Of a DNA stretch of 38,533 nt, positions 20,847-29,318 are shown in pieces. The first letter of the stretch is position 1, and the number at the start of each line of letters is the position of its first letter. The notes below the pieces were generated by a model. The model was not told the DNA's origin. It saw only the letters and a list, made by a program, of their open reading frames with translations, and ran no database searches. This DNA comes from Blastococcus sp. CT_GayMR20. Its GTDB lineage: Bacteria > Actinomycetota > Actinomycetes > Mycobacteriales > Geodermatophilaceae. A program made the position numbers and the translations under genes. The DNA lies in NCBI RefSeq assembly GCF_004570345.1, contig NZ_SPQM01000035.1, positions 1 through 38,533 of the forward strand, written 5' to 3'.

Positions 20847-22550
20847 GTGCCCGACGACGACAACCCCGCCGGCGCCACGGCCTCGGTCCGCACTCGCAGG
20901 ATCCGCGAGTTCGCGCGCGAGGTGCTCGGCTTCGAGGAGTTCCGCCCCGGCCAGGAGGCGGCGATGCAGGCGGTGGTGGCGGGCACGGACACCCTCGCCG
21001 TCCTTCCGTCCGGCGCGGGGAAGACGGCGGTCTACCAGGTGGCCGGCCAGCTGCTCGAGGGCCCGGTCGTGGTGGTCTCCCCGCTCATCGCCCTGCAGCG
21101 CGACCAGGTGGAGCGGCTCGCCGAGATCGAGGACCGGGCCGGGCGCGCGGCGCAGCTCAACTCCACGATGTCGGCGAGCGACCAGCGCGAGGTGCTCGAG
21201 TCACTGCAGGACGGAACGGTCCGCTTCGTGTTCCTCGCCCCCGAGCAGCTGACCAAGCCGGAGGTCGTCGACGCCGTCCGGGACGCCAAGCCGGCGCTGT
21301 TCGTCGTCGACGAGGCGCACTGCGTCTCGGCCTGGGGCCACGACTTCCGCCCCGACTACCTGCGGCTCGGCGGGGTGATCGAGCAGCTCGGGCATCCCAC
21401 GGTGCTCGCGCTCACCGCGACCGCGGCGCCGCCGGTCCGCGCCGAGATCGTCGAGCGTCTGGACATGCGCGATCCGGCCGTCGTGGTCGCCGGGTTCGAC
21501 CGCCCCGAGATCCGGCTGGAGGTCGACCACTACGCCGACGCCTACGGCAAGCAGCAGGGTGTCCTCGATCGCGTGCTCGCCGAGATCGGGGAGAGCCGCG
21601 GTCCCGGGATCGTCTACGGCGCCACCCGCAAGGGCACCGAGGAGATCGCCGAACAGCTCACCGACCGCGGCCTGCGGGTCCGGCCGTACCACGCGGGCCT
21701 GCGCAAGGCCGACCGCGAGGACACCCAGCGGGCCTGGATGGAGGACGAGCTCGACGTCGTCGTCGCGACGACCGCGTTCGGCATGGGCATCGACAAGCCG
21801 GACACCCGCTTCGTGATCCACGCCGAGCCCGCCGACTCCCTCGACAGCTACTACCAGGAGATCGGCCGGGCCGGGCGGGACGGCGAACCGGCCCTCGCCG
21901 TCCTCGTCTACCGGCAGGAGGACCTCGGCCTGCGCCGGTTCTTCGCCGCCGGCACCCCGGCGGAGGAAGAGCTGCAGCAGGTGGCGGGGCTGGTCCAGGC
22001 CGCGGCCGCCGCGGGCATCGAGGACGGCGTCGACGTCAAGGACCTGCGCGAGGAGACCGGCCGGGCGGCCACCCCGCTGGCCCGCGACCTCAACCTCCTC
22101 GAGCAGGTCTCCGCCGTCGTCCTGGACGAGGACGGCGCCGCGCACCCCGCCGCCGACGCGCCGCCCCCCGGGGAGGCCGCCGCGGCCGCCCGCGAGCTCG
22201 GCGAGCACCACGAGCGGGTCGACCAGAGCCGCGTCGAGATGATGCGCGGCTACGCCGAGACGACCGAGTGCCGGCGCCAGTTCCTGCTCGGCTACTTCGG
22301 CGAGCAGCTCGACGAGCCGTGCGGCAACTGCGACAACTGCTCGGCCGGCACGGCCCAGGACCACCCCGGAGCCGACGACCACGACACCCCGTTCCCGGTG
22401 GAGACGCCGGTGGAGCACACCGAGTGGGGCCCGGGCGTCGTCATGCGGGTGGAGGACGACCGGCTCGTCGTCCTCTTCGACGAGGTCGGCTACAAGACCC
22501 TGGGCCTCGCCGCCGTCACCGAGAACGACCTGCTCCGGGCGCGAATGTGA
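20847..22550 (+). CDS. recQ: ATP-dependent DNA helicase RecQ
   Basis: A 567-residue superfamily 2 helicase (3'-5' unwinding in recombination and repair). The N-terminal FRPGQEAAM motif precedes Walker A LPSGAGKT at 53-60, then the DEAH box in VVDEAHCVSAWGHDFRPDYLR, ALTATAAP, and the helicase C motifs TTAFGMGIDKPD and YYQEIGRAGRDG. The RecQ zinc domain shows CRRQFLLGYFGE, CGNCDNC. There is no HRDC domain; instead the last 50 residues read HTEWGPGVVMRVEDDRLVVLFDEVGYKTL. Walker A has SGAGKT where RecQ usually has TGGGKS. I place the start at GTG 20847 because coding signal begins there; no ribosome site decides it. Confidence 0.92.
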   Translation: MPDDDNPAGATASVRTRRIREFAREVLGFEEFRPGQEAAMQAVVAGTDTLAVLPSGAGKTAVYQVAGQLLEGPVVVVSPLIALQRDQVERLAEIEDRAGRAAQLNSTMSASDQREVLESLQDGTVRFVFLAPEQLTKPEVVDAVRDAKPALFVVDEAHCVSAWGHDFRPDYLRLGGVIEQLGHPTVLALTATAAPPVRAEIVERLDMRDPAVVVAGFDRPEIRLEVDHYADAYGKQQGVLDRVLAEIGESRGPGIVYGATRKGTEEIAEQLTDRGLRVRPYHAGLRKADREDTQRAWMEDELDVVVATTAFGMGIDKPDTRFVIHAEPADSLDSYYQEIGRAGRDGEPALAVLVYRQEDLGLRRFFAAGTPAEEELQQVAGLVQAAAAAGIEDGVDVKDLREETGRAATPLARDLNLLEQVSAVVLDEDGAAHPAADAPPPGEAAAAARELGEHHERVDQSRVEMMRGYAETTECRRQFLLGYFGEQLDEPCGNCDNCSAGTAQDHPGADDHDTPFPVETPVEHTEWGPGVVMRVEDDRLVVLFDEVGYKTLGLAAVTENDLLRARM

Positions 22551-22602
22551 CGGGGAAGCCGGGTAAGGGGGCCGAACCGGTCCGGCGACAAGGAGCCCCA
22601 GC

Positions 22603-24258
22603 GTGAAGGTCCTCGGCATCAACGCCCTCTACCACGACCCGGCGGCGGCGCTCGTCGTCGACGGGAAGGTCGTGGCCGCCGCCGAGGAGGAACGCTTCAG
22701 CCGGCGCAAGCACGGCAAGCGCCCGCTGCCGTGGAGCGCCTGGGAGCTGCCGGAGCTGTCGGCCGCGTGGGTGCTCGCCGAGGCGGGCCTCACCCCGGCG
22801 GACCTCGACGCCGTCGCCTACTCCTTCGACCCGCGGCTGATGCCCTCGCCGGAGCAGACCGGCCTGTACGACGAGGGCGACGTCATGCGGAAGATGTACG
22901 CCGAGAAGGCGCCGTCCTTCCTCGCGCACTACCTGCCCGGCCTGTCCGAGGACCGCGTCCACTTCGTCCCCCACCACGTCGCGCACGCCGCCTCCGCCGG
23001 CCTCGCCGCGCCGTACCCGACCAACTCCGTGCTCGTCCTCGACGGGCGTGGTGAGGCCGTCAGCCACCTGGCCGGGCGCTACTCCGGCGGCGACCTGGAG
23101 GTGCTCGCCAGCCAGGCGCTCCCGCACTCCCTCGGCCTGCTCTACGAGGACCTGACCGAGCACCTCGGCTTCCTCCGCAGCAGCGACGAGTACAAGGTCA
23201 TGGCGATGGCCTCCTACGGCAAGCCACGGTTCGCCGGCGAGCTGGAGCAGTACGTCCACGCCACGGACGACGGCGGCTTCCGCACCGAGCGGATCGACTT
23301 CGCCGAGTTCGCGCCCCGCCTGGGCAAGGGAGACGAGTGGACCGACGCGCACGCCGATCTCGCCGCCAGCGTCCAGCTGCGGCTGGAGGAGACGATGCTC
23401 GACCTGGTCCGCTGGCTGCACCGCCGCACCGGGGACACGGCGCTCACGCTCGCCGGTGGGGTCGCCCTCAACTGCGTGGCCAACAGCCGCATCCACGCCG
23501 AGGGCCCGTTCGACCGCGTCTGGGTGCAGCCGGCCGCCGGCGACTCCGGCACGGCACTGGGCGGAGCCCTCTCCGTCGCGCACGACCTCGGCGACCGCAC
23601 CGAGCCGATGCCCGGCGCGGACCTCGGTCGAGGCTGGACCGAGGAGGAGATCGAGAGCTGGCTCATCACCGCCGCCATCGACTACGAGAAGCCGCACGAC
23701 GTCGCCGACGCGGTCGCCGAGGTGCTGGCGAACAACGGGATCGTGGCCTGGTTCCAGGGCCGCAGCGAGTTCGGCCCGCGGGCCCTGGGCCGCCGGTCGC
23801 TGCTGGCACATCCCGGGTACGAGGCGAACCTGGAGCGGATGAACAACGTCAAGGGGCGGGAGCAGTTCCGGCCCGTGGCGCCGATGGTCCTGGCCCAGCG
23901 GGCACCGGAGATCTTCGGCCGCGGACCGATCCCGTCGCGCTACATGCTCTTCGTCCACGATGTCGCCCCCGAGTGGCGCGACCGCATCCCGACCGTCACC
24001 CATGTCGACGGCACGGCACGGATCCAGACCGTCGACCGGGCCGAGGACCCGCTCGTCGCCCGCATGCTCGAGTGCTTCGAACAGCGCACCGGGCTGCCGG
24101 TGGTGGTCAACACGAGCCTGAACACCGCCGGCCGGCCGATGGTCGACGATCCGCGCGACGCGTTGGAGTGTTTCGGTTCGGCACCGGTCGACCTGCTCGC
24201 GATCGGACCGTTCACCGTCCGGCGCAGCAGGTCCACCCTGGCCACGCCGGCGCACTGA
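22603..24258 (+). CDS. NodU/CmcH-family carbamoyltransferase
   Basis: A 551-residue enzyme that transfers carbamoyl from carbamoyl phosphate, via a carbamoyl-adenylate, to a hydroxyl of a sugar or natural product. The N-terminal ASKHA-type domain starts VLGINALYHDPAAALVVDG and has the metal-site HHVAHAASA. The C-terminal YrdC-like part has EFGPRALGRRSLLAHP and VVNTSLNTAGRPMV. Length and motifs are complete. AAGGAG eight bases before GTG 22603 sets the start. No glycosyltransferase, polyketide or other biosynthetic gene adjoins it, so the acceptor is unknown; it may decorate a glycan or a metabolite made elsewhere. Confidence 0.92.
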   Translation: MKVLGINALYHDPAAALVVDGKVVAAAEEERFSRRKHGKRPLPWSAWELPELSAAWVLAEAGLTPADLDAVAYSFDPRLMPSPEQTGLYDEGDVMRKMYAEKAPSFLAHYLPGLSEDRVHFVPHHVAHAASAGLAAPYPTNSVLVLDGRGEAVSHLAGRYSGGDLEVLASQALPHSLGLLYEDLTEHLGFLRSSDEYKVMAMASYGKPRFAGELEQYVHATDDGGFRTERIDFAEFAPRLGKGDEWTDAHADLAASVQLRLEETMLDLVRWLHRRTGDTALTLAGGVALNCVANSRIHAEGPFDRVWVQPAAGDSGTALGGALSVAHDLGDRTEPMPGADLGRGWTEEEIESWLITAAIDYEKPHDVADAVAEVLANNGIVAWFQGRSEFGPRALGRRSLLAHPGYEANLERMNNVKGREQFRPVAPMVLAQRAPEIFGRGPIPSRYMLFVHDVAPEWRDRIPTVTHVDGTARIQTVDRAEDPLVARMLECFEQRTGLPVVVNTSLNTAGRPMVDDPRDALECFGSAPVDLLAIGPFTVRRSRSTLATPAH

Positions 24259-24288
24259 ACCGCTCCGGCGCCAGCGGGCGAACGCTCG

Positions 24289-24308
24289 TCGCGGCCGACC
24301 GGCCGCGA
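24289..24308 (+). terminator. Hairpin after the carbamoyltransferase gene
   Basis: Perfect 8-bp arms TCGCGGCC and GGCCGCGA surround a GACC loop, 30 bases after the stop. No U tract. Confidence 0.6.
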
Positions 24309-24364
24309 ACGGTTCGGGGCCGTCCGGCCTGATCGGTTGTGCTCCACCCCTTTGGGCGACAACC

Positions 24365-24389
24365 GTTTTTCGCCGGTGGGACGGGGTAA
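24365..24389 (+). promoter_or_regulatory. SigB/SigF-type stress promoter of the DUF4383 gene
   Basis: GTTTTT at 24365-24370 and GGGTAA at 24384-24389 are 13 bases apart and match the general-stress promoter pattern of actinobacteria (GTTT, then GGGTAT, 13-17 bases apart). The start codon is 50 bases downstream. One mismatch lies in the -10 box. Confidence 0.5.
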
Positions 24390-24439
24390 TCCCGTTCCGA
24401 GACCCGCCGGAACCGGCGGGGCGTTCCTAGGAGGACAAC

Positions 24440-24874
24440 ATGGCCGCAAACAACGTGGCTGGCCGCGGCAAGACCGTGCCGGAGATCCTGGCACTGGCCT
24501 TCGGGGCCATCTACCTGCTCGTCGGCGTCGTCGGCTTCTTCGTGACCGGCTTCGACGACTTCTTCGCGCACGACACGAACGAGACGCTGCTCGGCTTCGA
24601 GATCAACGGCATGCACAACGTCGTGCACATCCTGATCGGTGTCGCCGGGCTCGTCCTCGGCCGCACGCTGGCCGGCGCCCGCACCTACGGCTGGCTGCTC
24701 GCCGTCGGTTACGGCGCCGCGTTCATCTACGGCCTGCTCGCCATCAACAAGGAGTGGGACTTCCTCAGCATCAACACCGCCGACAACGTCCTTCACATCC
24801 TGACCGCCGTGGTCGGCCTCGTGATCGCGCTGCTCCCGGTCCGCAACGCCGTGGACAGCCGCACCACTCGCTGA
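24440..24874 (+). CDS. DUF4383 membrane protein
   Basis: A 144-residue protein with four hydrophobic helices: about 14-36, 57-76, 82-100 and 112-132. The two conserved DUF4383 motifs are visible: NGMHNVVHILIGVAGLVLGR after helix 1 and NTADNVLHILTAVVGLV near the end. The function of this actinobacterial family is not known. A consensus ribosome site (AGGAGG) precedes ATG 24440. The upstream SigB-type promoter suggests induction in general stress, and hairpins follow the gene. Confidence 0.9.
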   Translation: MAANNVAGRGKTVPEILALAFGAIYLLVGVVGFFVTGFDDFFAHDTNETLLGFEINGMHNVVHILIGVAGLVLGRTLAGARTYGWLLAVGYGAAFIYGLLAINKEWDFLSINTADNVLHILTAVVGLVIALLPVRNAVDSRTTR

Positions 24875-24884
24875 TCCCACCGGT

Positions 24885-24901
24885 CCGGCAGATCCTGCCG
24901 G
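24885..24901 (+). terminator. First hairpin after the DUF4383 gene
   Basis: Perfect 7-bp arms CCGGCAG and CTGCCGG surround an ATC loop, 10 bases after the stop. Confidence 0.6.
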
Positions 24902-24909
24902 GCCCGCGA

Positions 24910-24952
24910 GAGCCGGGTCCCGCCTCCCTCCGGGGTGGTCGGGGCCCGGCTC
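24910..24952 (+). terminator. Second, larger hairpin after the DUF4383 gene
   Basis: 13-bp arms (GAGCCGGGTCCCG against CGGGGCCCGGCTC, one G-U pair) surround a 17-base loop. Two hairpins in tandem make read-through into the next gene unlikely. Confidence 0.65.
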
Positions 24953-25064
24953 CCGGCGTCTTCCCGCCCGGAGGCTTTGCGAGCAGACTGATCATCGCGG
25001 CGGGAGGCCGGAGGCAGCCACGTTCCCGTCCGGGACCCCACGGGGGTGCGCCTTGAACCCAGGC

Positions 25065-25373
25065 ATGGACGACGACCCGGTCCTCCGCTCCCTCGGCGCC
25101 GACCTCGAACGCGACGACCCCGAACTGGCGGCGCTGCTCAGCGACACCCCGGGCGCGCGCCCCCAGCCGGCCTCCCCGCCCGACCACACCGGTCTGTGGT
25201 TCCTGCTCGTCCCGCTGCTCCTGCTCCCCGTGCTCACCGCTGCGCTCCTGCTGCCCGCGCGCGTGACGCTGGGCGTGGCCGCGATGCTGCTGATCCTGGG
25301 TTCGCCCCTGGCGGTGTGCTGGATGTGCGCGGCCATCGACCGGGCCGATCCGGGAGCACCCCGGCACCCGTGA
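25065..25373 (+). CDS. DUF3040-like small membrane protein
   Basis: A 102-residue protein. The soluble N-terminus has LRSLGADLERDDPELAALLS, the pattern seen at the start of DUF3040 proteins, and two hydrophobic helices follow at about residues 36-55 and 58-82. Its function is unknown. The ATG at 25065 is my choice. A TTG at 25053 is in frame and lies six bases after a GGGGG stretch, so four more residues are possible. Confidence 0.75.
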   Translation: MDDDPVLRSLGADLERDDPELAALLSDTPGARPQPASPPDHTGLWFLLVPLLLLPVLTAALLLPARVTLGVAAMLLILGSPLAVCWMCAAIDRADPGAPRHP

Positions 25374-25420
25374 CCGACGACGGCACGCACCCCCGATGCG
25401 ACGCCGGTCACGTCCGCCGA

Positions 25421-25426
25421 TACCTT
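25421..25426 (+). promoter_or_regulatory. Possible -10 box of a leaderless acyl-CoA dehydrogenase transcript
   Basis: TACCTT lies seven bases before ATG 25434, which has no ribosome site. No clear -35 box. Confidence 0.3.
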
Positions 25427-25433
25427 GCCAGGC

Positions 25434-26645
25434 ATGGACTTCGCCCTCTCCGCACGCGCCGAGGAAGTCAGTGCCCAGCTCTGGGACTTCATGCGTGAGC
25501 TCGTCTTCCCGGCCGAGCAGGTCTACGACGAGTGGCGGGCCGAGCGCGGCCACGACAACCACGAGCACCCGCCGGTGCTGGAGGAGCTGAAGGCCGAGGC
25601 CCGCAAGCGCGGCCTGTGGAACCTGTTCCACCACGAGCTCGGTGGGCTGTCCAACCTCGAGTACGCCTCGCTGGCCGAGATCATGGGCTGGTCGCCGACC
25701 ATCGCGCCCGAGGCCACCAACTGCGGCGCCCCGGACACCGGCAACATGGAGACGCTCATGTTGTTCGGCACCGACGAGCAGAAGCAGCGCTGGCTGCAGC
25801 CCCTGCTGGAGGGGGAGATCCGCTCAGGCTTCGCGATGACCGAGCCGGACGTCGCCAGCTCCGACGCGCGCAACATCCAGACGTCGATCGTCCGCGACGG
25901 CGACGACTACGTCATCAACGGGCGCAAGTGGTGGACCAGCGGGGCCGCCGACGAGCGCTGCCAGATCTTCATCGTGATGGGGAAGACCGACCCCGAGGGT
26001 GCCCCGCACCGGCAGCAGTCGATGGTCCTGGTGCCGCGCGACACCCCGGGCGTGGAGATCATCCGGCACCTCCCGGTGTTCGGGTACCAGGACCAGCACG
26101 GCCACTCGGAGCTGCGGTTCACCGACGTCCGGGTGCCGGCGAGCAACATCCTGGCCGGCGAGGGCGACGGCTTCATGATCGCCCAGGCCCGCCTCGGCCC
26201 CGGCCGGATCCACCACTGCATGCGCGCCATCGGCATGGCCGAGCGCGCGCTGGCGCTCATGGTCGAGCGCACCAAGTCGCGGGTCGCGTTCGGCCGCCCG
26301 CTCGCCGACCAGGGCACCGTCCGCGAGGCCATCGCGCTGTCGCGCATCGAGATCGACCAGGCCCGCCTGTACGTGCTGAAGACCGCCGACCTGATCGACA
26401 AGTTCGGGGCCAAGGGGGCCCGCACCGAGATCTCGGCGATCAAGGTGGCGGCACCGAAGGTGGCCCTCGACGTCATCGACCGGGCGATCCAGGTGCACGG
26501 CGGCGCCGGGGTCAGCAACGACACCGTCCTCGCCCGCTTCTACGCGAGCGCCCGCACGCTGCGCATCGTCGACGGCCCGGACGCGGTGCACATCCGCGGC
26601 GTCGCCAAGGAGGAGCTCGCCCGGGAGCGGCCCTTCTCCGGCTGA
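25434..26645 (+). CDS. Acyl-CoA dehydrogenase (ACAD10/11-like)
   Basis: A 403-residue FAD enzyme that introduces the alpha-beta double bond into an acyl-CoA. The N-terminal helical part is followed by the central signature [14 protein letters not shown] and KWWTSGA, then the C-terminal helical domain with [12 protein letters not shown] and [12 protein letters not shown]. In the last part, [10 protein letters not shown] occupies the place where many relatives have YEGT with the catalytic Glu. The Asp in a DGPD motif is the form known in the ACAD10/11 subgroup, which acts on unusual or long-chain acyl-CoAs. There is no electron-transfer partner gene nearby. Confidence 0.92.
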   Translation: MDFALSARAEEVSAQLWDFMRELVFPAEQVYDEWRAERGHDNHEHPPVLEELKAEARKRGLWNLFHHELGGLSNLEYASLAEIMGWSPTIAPEATNCGAPDTGNMETLMLFGTDEQKQRWLQPLLEGEIRSGFAMTEPDVASSDARNIQTSIVRDGDDYVINGRKWWTSGAADERCQIFIVMGKTDPEGAPHRQQSMVLVPRDTPGVEIIRHLPVFGYQDQHGHSELRFTDVRVPASNILAGEGDGFMIAQARLGPGRIHHCMRAIGMAERALALMVERTKSRVAFGRPLADQGTVREAIALSRIEIDQARLYVLKTADLIDKFGAKGARTEISAIKVAAPKVALDVIDRAIQVHGGAGVSNDTVLARFYASARTLRIVDGPDAVHIRGVAKEELARERPFSG

Positions 26646-26675
26646 ACTGTCGGCAGGACCTGCGATGGTGCCGCC

Positions 26676-27050
26676 ATGACGAGCACCGCAGAGGTGGAGT
26701 CGCTGCTGGCCGACCACTCCGACGCGGTGGCCGGCATCGCCCGGCTGCTGCGCCGGACCCTCCTGGACGGGCACCCGCCGCTCGTCGAGCGCGTCCGGAC
26801 CGGGTGGCACTCGGTCAACTACCACGACCCGGCCGCGGGCTTCGTCTGCGCCGTCTTCCCGTTCGCCGACCGCGTCCAGCTGATCTTCGAGCGGGGCACG
26901 GAGCTACCCGACCCCGAGCACCGGCTGACCGGGTCGGGCCGCCGGGTCCGCGCGCTGGAGTTCGCCGACGAGGGCGACGTCGACCCGGAGATGGTGCTCG
27001 AGTTCCTCGACCACGCCCTCGACGTCGGAGCCCGGGTGCGCAGCCGCTGA
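26676..27050 (+). CDS. DUF1801-like protein
   Basis: A 124-residue soluble protein that resembles the YdhG/DUF1801 fold: an N-terminal helical pair (VESLLADHSDAVAGIARLLR), a Trp-containing strand (RTGWHSVNYH), CAVFPFADRVQLIFERG, and a C-terminal helix. The biochemical role of the family is not settled. The ATG at 26676 comes 30 bases after the acyl-CoA dehydrogenase stop, so read-through expression is likely. It converges on the small gene ending at 27054. Confidence 0.75.
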   Translation: MTSTAEVESLLADHSDAVAGIARLLRRTLLDGHPPLVERVRTGWHSVNYHDPAAGFVCAVFPFADRVQLIFERGTELPDPEHRLTGSGRRVRALEFADEGDVDPEMVLEFLDHALDVGARVRSR

Positions 27051-27053
27051 CGG

Positions 27054-27254
27054 TCAGGGGGCGATCGTGCCCCCGAAACCCCCGGCGGCCAGCTTCGCCA
27101 TCAGCTGGGTGCGGTCCAGGCCCAGCGCGTCGAGTGCGGCGCCGTCCCGGTCGGTGTCGATCTCGTCGCCCAGGTCGCGCTCGGCCTTGTCCGCGGTGTC
27201 GTTGTCGCCCTGGGTCCGGAGCATCCGCACGAACTCCTGCTTGTCGAGCTTCAC
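27054..27254 (-). CDS. Small helical protein
   Basis: A 66-residue protein starting at GTG 27254 (VKLDKQEFVRMLRTQGDND) with GGAGG five bases upstream. It is acidic and mostly helical, rich in Asp, with a Gly-rich tail (LAAGGFGGTIAP). It looks like a small regulatory or structural protein; I recognise no family. It is divergent from the SigE-family sigma gene across 148 bases and convergent with the DUF1801-like gene. Confidence 0.7.
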   Translation of the reverse strand: MKLDKQEFVRMLRTQGDNDTADKAERDLGDEIDTDRDGAALDALGLDRTQLMAKLAAGGFGGTIAP

Positions 27255-27308
27255 CGTTCCTCCGTCTCCACGCACCGTCGCCCGGAGTGTGGTGCGCGTC
27301 ACGACGCC

Positions 27309-27347
27309 CCGCAATCCGAGCGCCGCACCCGCCTGATCCGATTGCGG
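27309..27347. repeat. Inverted repeat upstream of the ECF sigma gene
   Basis: Arms CCGCAATC (27309-27316) and GATTGCGG (27340-27347) are 23 bases apart in the divergent gap, 55 bases before the sigma start. It could be a dimer-binding site or a hairpin; evidence is limited to symmetry. Confidence 0.3.
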
Positions 27348-27402
27348 CGGCGTTCGTTGCCCCCGCCCTCGGGCGTCATGGAGAGTGACGAGGGGGTGCC
27401 CC

Positions 27403-27915
27403 ATGGCAGCTCGCGACGAGACCGGCTTCGAGGATTTCGTGGCCGCCAGGTCCGCAGACCTGCTGCGGACCTGCGTGCTGCTGACCCGCGATCGTGGTCA
27501 TGCCGAGGACCTCCTGCAGACCGCACTGGTCAAGGCGTACCGCAGATGGGGTCGGATCAGCCGGGACGACCCGTACCCCTACGTCCGCCGGATCCTGGTC
27601 ACCACGGCGGCCAGTTGGAGGCGCCTGCGGTCGACGCAGGAGATCGTCTCGCTCCCGGCGTACGACCCGCCCGGTCCCGACCCGACCGAGGCGGTGGCCG
27701 AGCGCGAGCGGCTGGCTGCCGCACTGGCGACACTCCCCGCCCGCATGCGGACGGTGCTCGTCCTGCGTTATGCCGAGGACCACAGCGAGGCTGCCACAGC
27801 CGAGCTCATGGGCTGTTCGGTGGCCACCGTGAAGAGCCAGACCGTGCGGGGGCTCGCCCGATTGCGCACCGTCCTGGGCGACACCGCCCTGATCACCGTT
27901 CCCGAGGAGAGCTGA
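27403..27915 (+). CDS. SigE-family ECF RNA polymerase sigma factor
   Basis: A 170-residue sigma factor of the actinobacterial SigE family. Region 2 reads FEDFVAARSADLLRTCVLLT and DRGHAEDLLQTALVKAYRRW, then PYPYVRRILVTTAASWRR. Region 4 reads LPARMRTVLVLRYAEDHSEAATAELMGCSVATVKSQTVRGLARLR, a clear helix-turn-helix. The ATG at 27403 has AGGGGG about eight bases upstream. Its stop is one base from the start of the membrane protein that follows, the usual sigma/anti-sigma arrangement. The signal it answers is unknown. Confidence 0.92.
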   Translation: MAARDETGFEDFVAARSADLLRTCVLLTRDRGHAEDLLQTALVKAYRRWGRISRDDPYPYVRRILVTTAASWRRLRSTQEIVSLPAYDPPGPDPTEAVAERERLAAALATLPARMRTVLVLRYAEDHSEAATAELMGCSVATVKSQTVRGLARLRTVLGDTALITVPEES

Positions 27916-27916
27916 C

Positions 27917-29314
27917 ATGGCGCCGTTCGATGCCGACCTCGAAGGGCGCCTCCGCGACCTCCGGGTCCGCGCCGACGACCTGGCGCCCGCGCCCGCAGAC
28001 CTGGTCCGTGCGGTCCGCGCACGGCACCGCCGGCAGCGGCGCACCCAGCTCCGTTTCGCCGCAGCAGGGCTGGCCGTGGCGCTGCTCTTCATCGGCGTCC
28101 CGGTGATCGCGTCGACCCTCGACGCCCAGCGCTCGGAGACCGCGAAACCCGCCGAGGAGACCCCCGGCAGGGCCGAGCGCGCTCTCTACGGGCAGCCTCC
28201 GCGCGGTTCGCTCGCCGATGACGAGGAGTGGCTGGCCGGGATCGCCGCACGCAAGCTGGTGCCTGCCGATCCGGCCGAGGAATCGTCGACGAGTCCGGTT
28301 TCCGAGGAGTCGATCGACGTCCGCGCGACCGCCTTCGCCGGTGACGTTCCCGGGGCCCGGGTGGCACTCGTCGTCGCCCGTCTGCGGGACGACCGCGTGG
28401 TACAGGCGTGGTTCACCGGCCCCACGGGTGCCGAACCGGAAGAGATGACCCTGACGGAGCTCGACGACGCACCCCGGACTGGTCCGCTCGCCCTGCTGGA
28501 CATCCCCGACCCCGTGCGTGGTGAGGCCGTTCTGGTGGTGGCCGCCTTCCCCGGCGACGCCGCAGAGGTGATGACCGGCCACGTCGTGACGGCGTCCGGC
28601 GAGATCCGCGAGCGCTGGGAACAGGTGCCCATTGACGACGGCGCGGGGTGGCTCGGCCTCGATCTCCCGGTGGTCTGGCTGCAGAACAGCACGCAGCTCC
28701 GCATCGGCCCGGGGGGTGAGGACTGGGAACGGATCTCCCCCCGGCTCACCGAGCGGACGGCCGCAGCAGAAGACCCCGGCCTGCTCGGACTGGCCGACCC
28801 CCGAGGCCTCCGGGGCGCGGTCGACGAGTTCCAGTTGCGCACGGCGGTCCGCCATCTGGTCAGCGCCTTCGGATCGCATCCCGACGAACTGGGCCTCACG
28901 CTGCTCGCCGGGGGGCGGGTCGACGGCCTGCCGGCCAACTCGCTGCTCGTCGGCGCCACATTCGCTTCCGGCGCCACCATGGGCTTCGTCGTCGTCTACC
29001 CGGACGACCTCGGCAATCCCTCGATGGCGACGACCTACCAGAGCCAGACCGCGACCGGGGTCGCTCCTGCAGGGACTGCCCTGCTCGACCGCGTCTTCGC
29101 CGTGGAACTCGCCGAGGTCGTCACGGTCAGCGGACCGGGATCGGGCATGCGGGCAGAGATCTACGACGCCGAGGGCGTGCCGCTCACCACGGTGCCGCTC
29201 GTCGCGGGGGCCGGTGCCGGGGCCCTGCCGCCGCAGACCCCGTCCGTCGTGCGCATCTTCGACGGATCCGGCGCGCTCGTGGCCGAGGCGCCGGTGACGC
29301 AACCGGGCGAGTGA
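27917..29314 (+). CDS. Putative anti-sigma membrane protein
   Basis: A 465-residue protein. Residues 1-45 form a charged cytoplasmic segment (DADLEGRLRDLRVRADDLAP), residues about 46-66 a single membrane helix, and the remaining 400 residues an exported region that is beta-rich, with no cysteines and no recognised domain. This layout, and the one-base gap from the SigE-family gene, suggest it holds that sigma factor and senses something outside the membrane. The zinc-binding ZAS motif is absent, so it would be an atypical anti-sigma factor. Very close spacing implies translational coupling. Confidence 0.7.
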   Translation: MAPFDADLEGRLRDLRVRADDLAPAPADLVRAVRARHRRQRRTQLRFAAAGLAVALLFIGVPVIASTLDAQRSETAKPAEETPGRAERALYGQPPRGSLADDEEWLAGIAARKLVPADPAEESSTSPVSEESIDVRATAFAGDVPGARVALVVARLRDDRVVQAWFTGPTGAEPEEMTLTELDDAPRTGPLALLDIPDPVRGEAVLVVAAFPGDAAEVMTGHVVTASGEIRERWEQVPIDDGAGWLGLDLPVVWLQNSTQLRIGPGGEDWERISPRLTERTAAAEDPGLLGLADPRGLRGAVDEFQLRTAVRHLVSAFGSHPDELGLTLLAGGRVDGLPANSLLVGATFASGATMGFVVVYPDDLGNPSMATTYQSQTATGVAPAGTALLDRVFAVELAEVVTVSGPGSGMRAEIYDAEGVPLTTVPLVAGAGAGALPPQTPSVVRIFDGSGALVAEAPVTQPGE

Positions 29315-29318
29315 CCGG

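Noticed and set aside
21201..24255. Frames of 473 and 579 codons antisense to recQ and the carbamoyltransferase gene
   Set aside because: The sense frames contain complete helicase and carbamoyltransferase motifs; the antisense proteins have no domain and start nowhere sensible.
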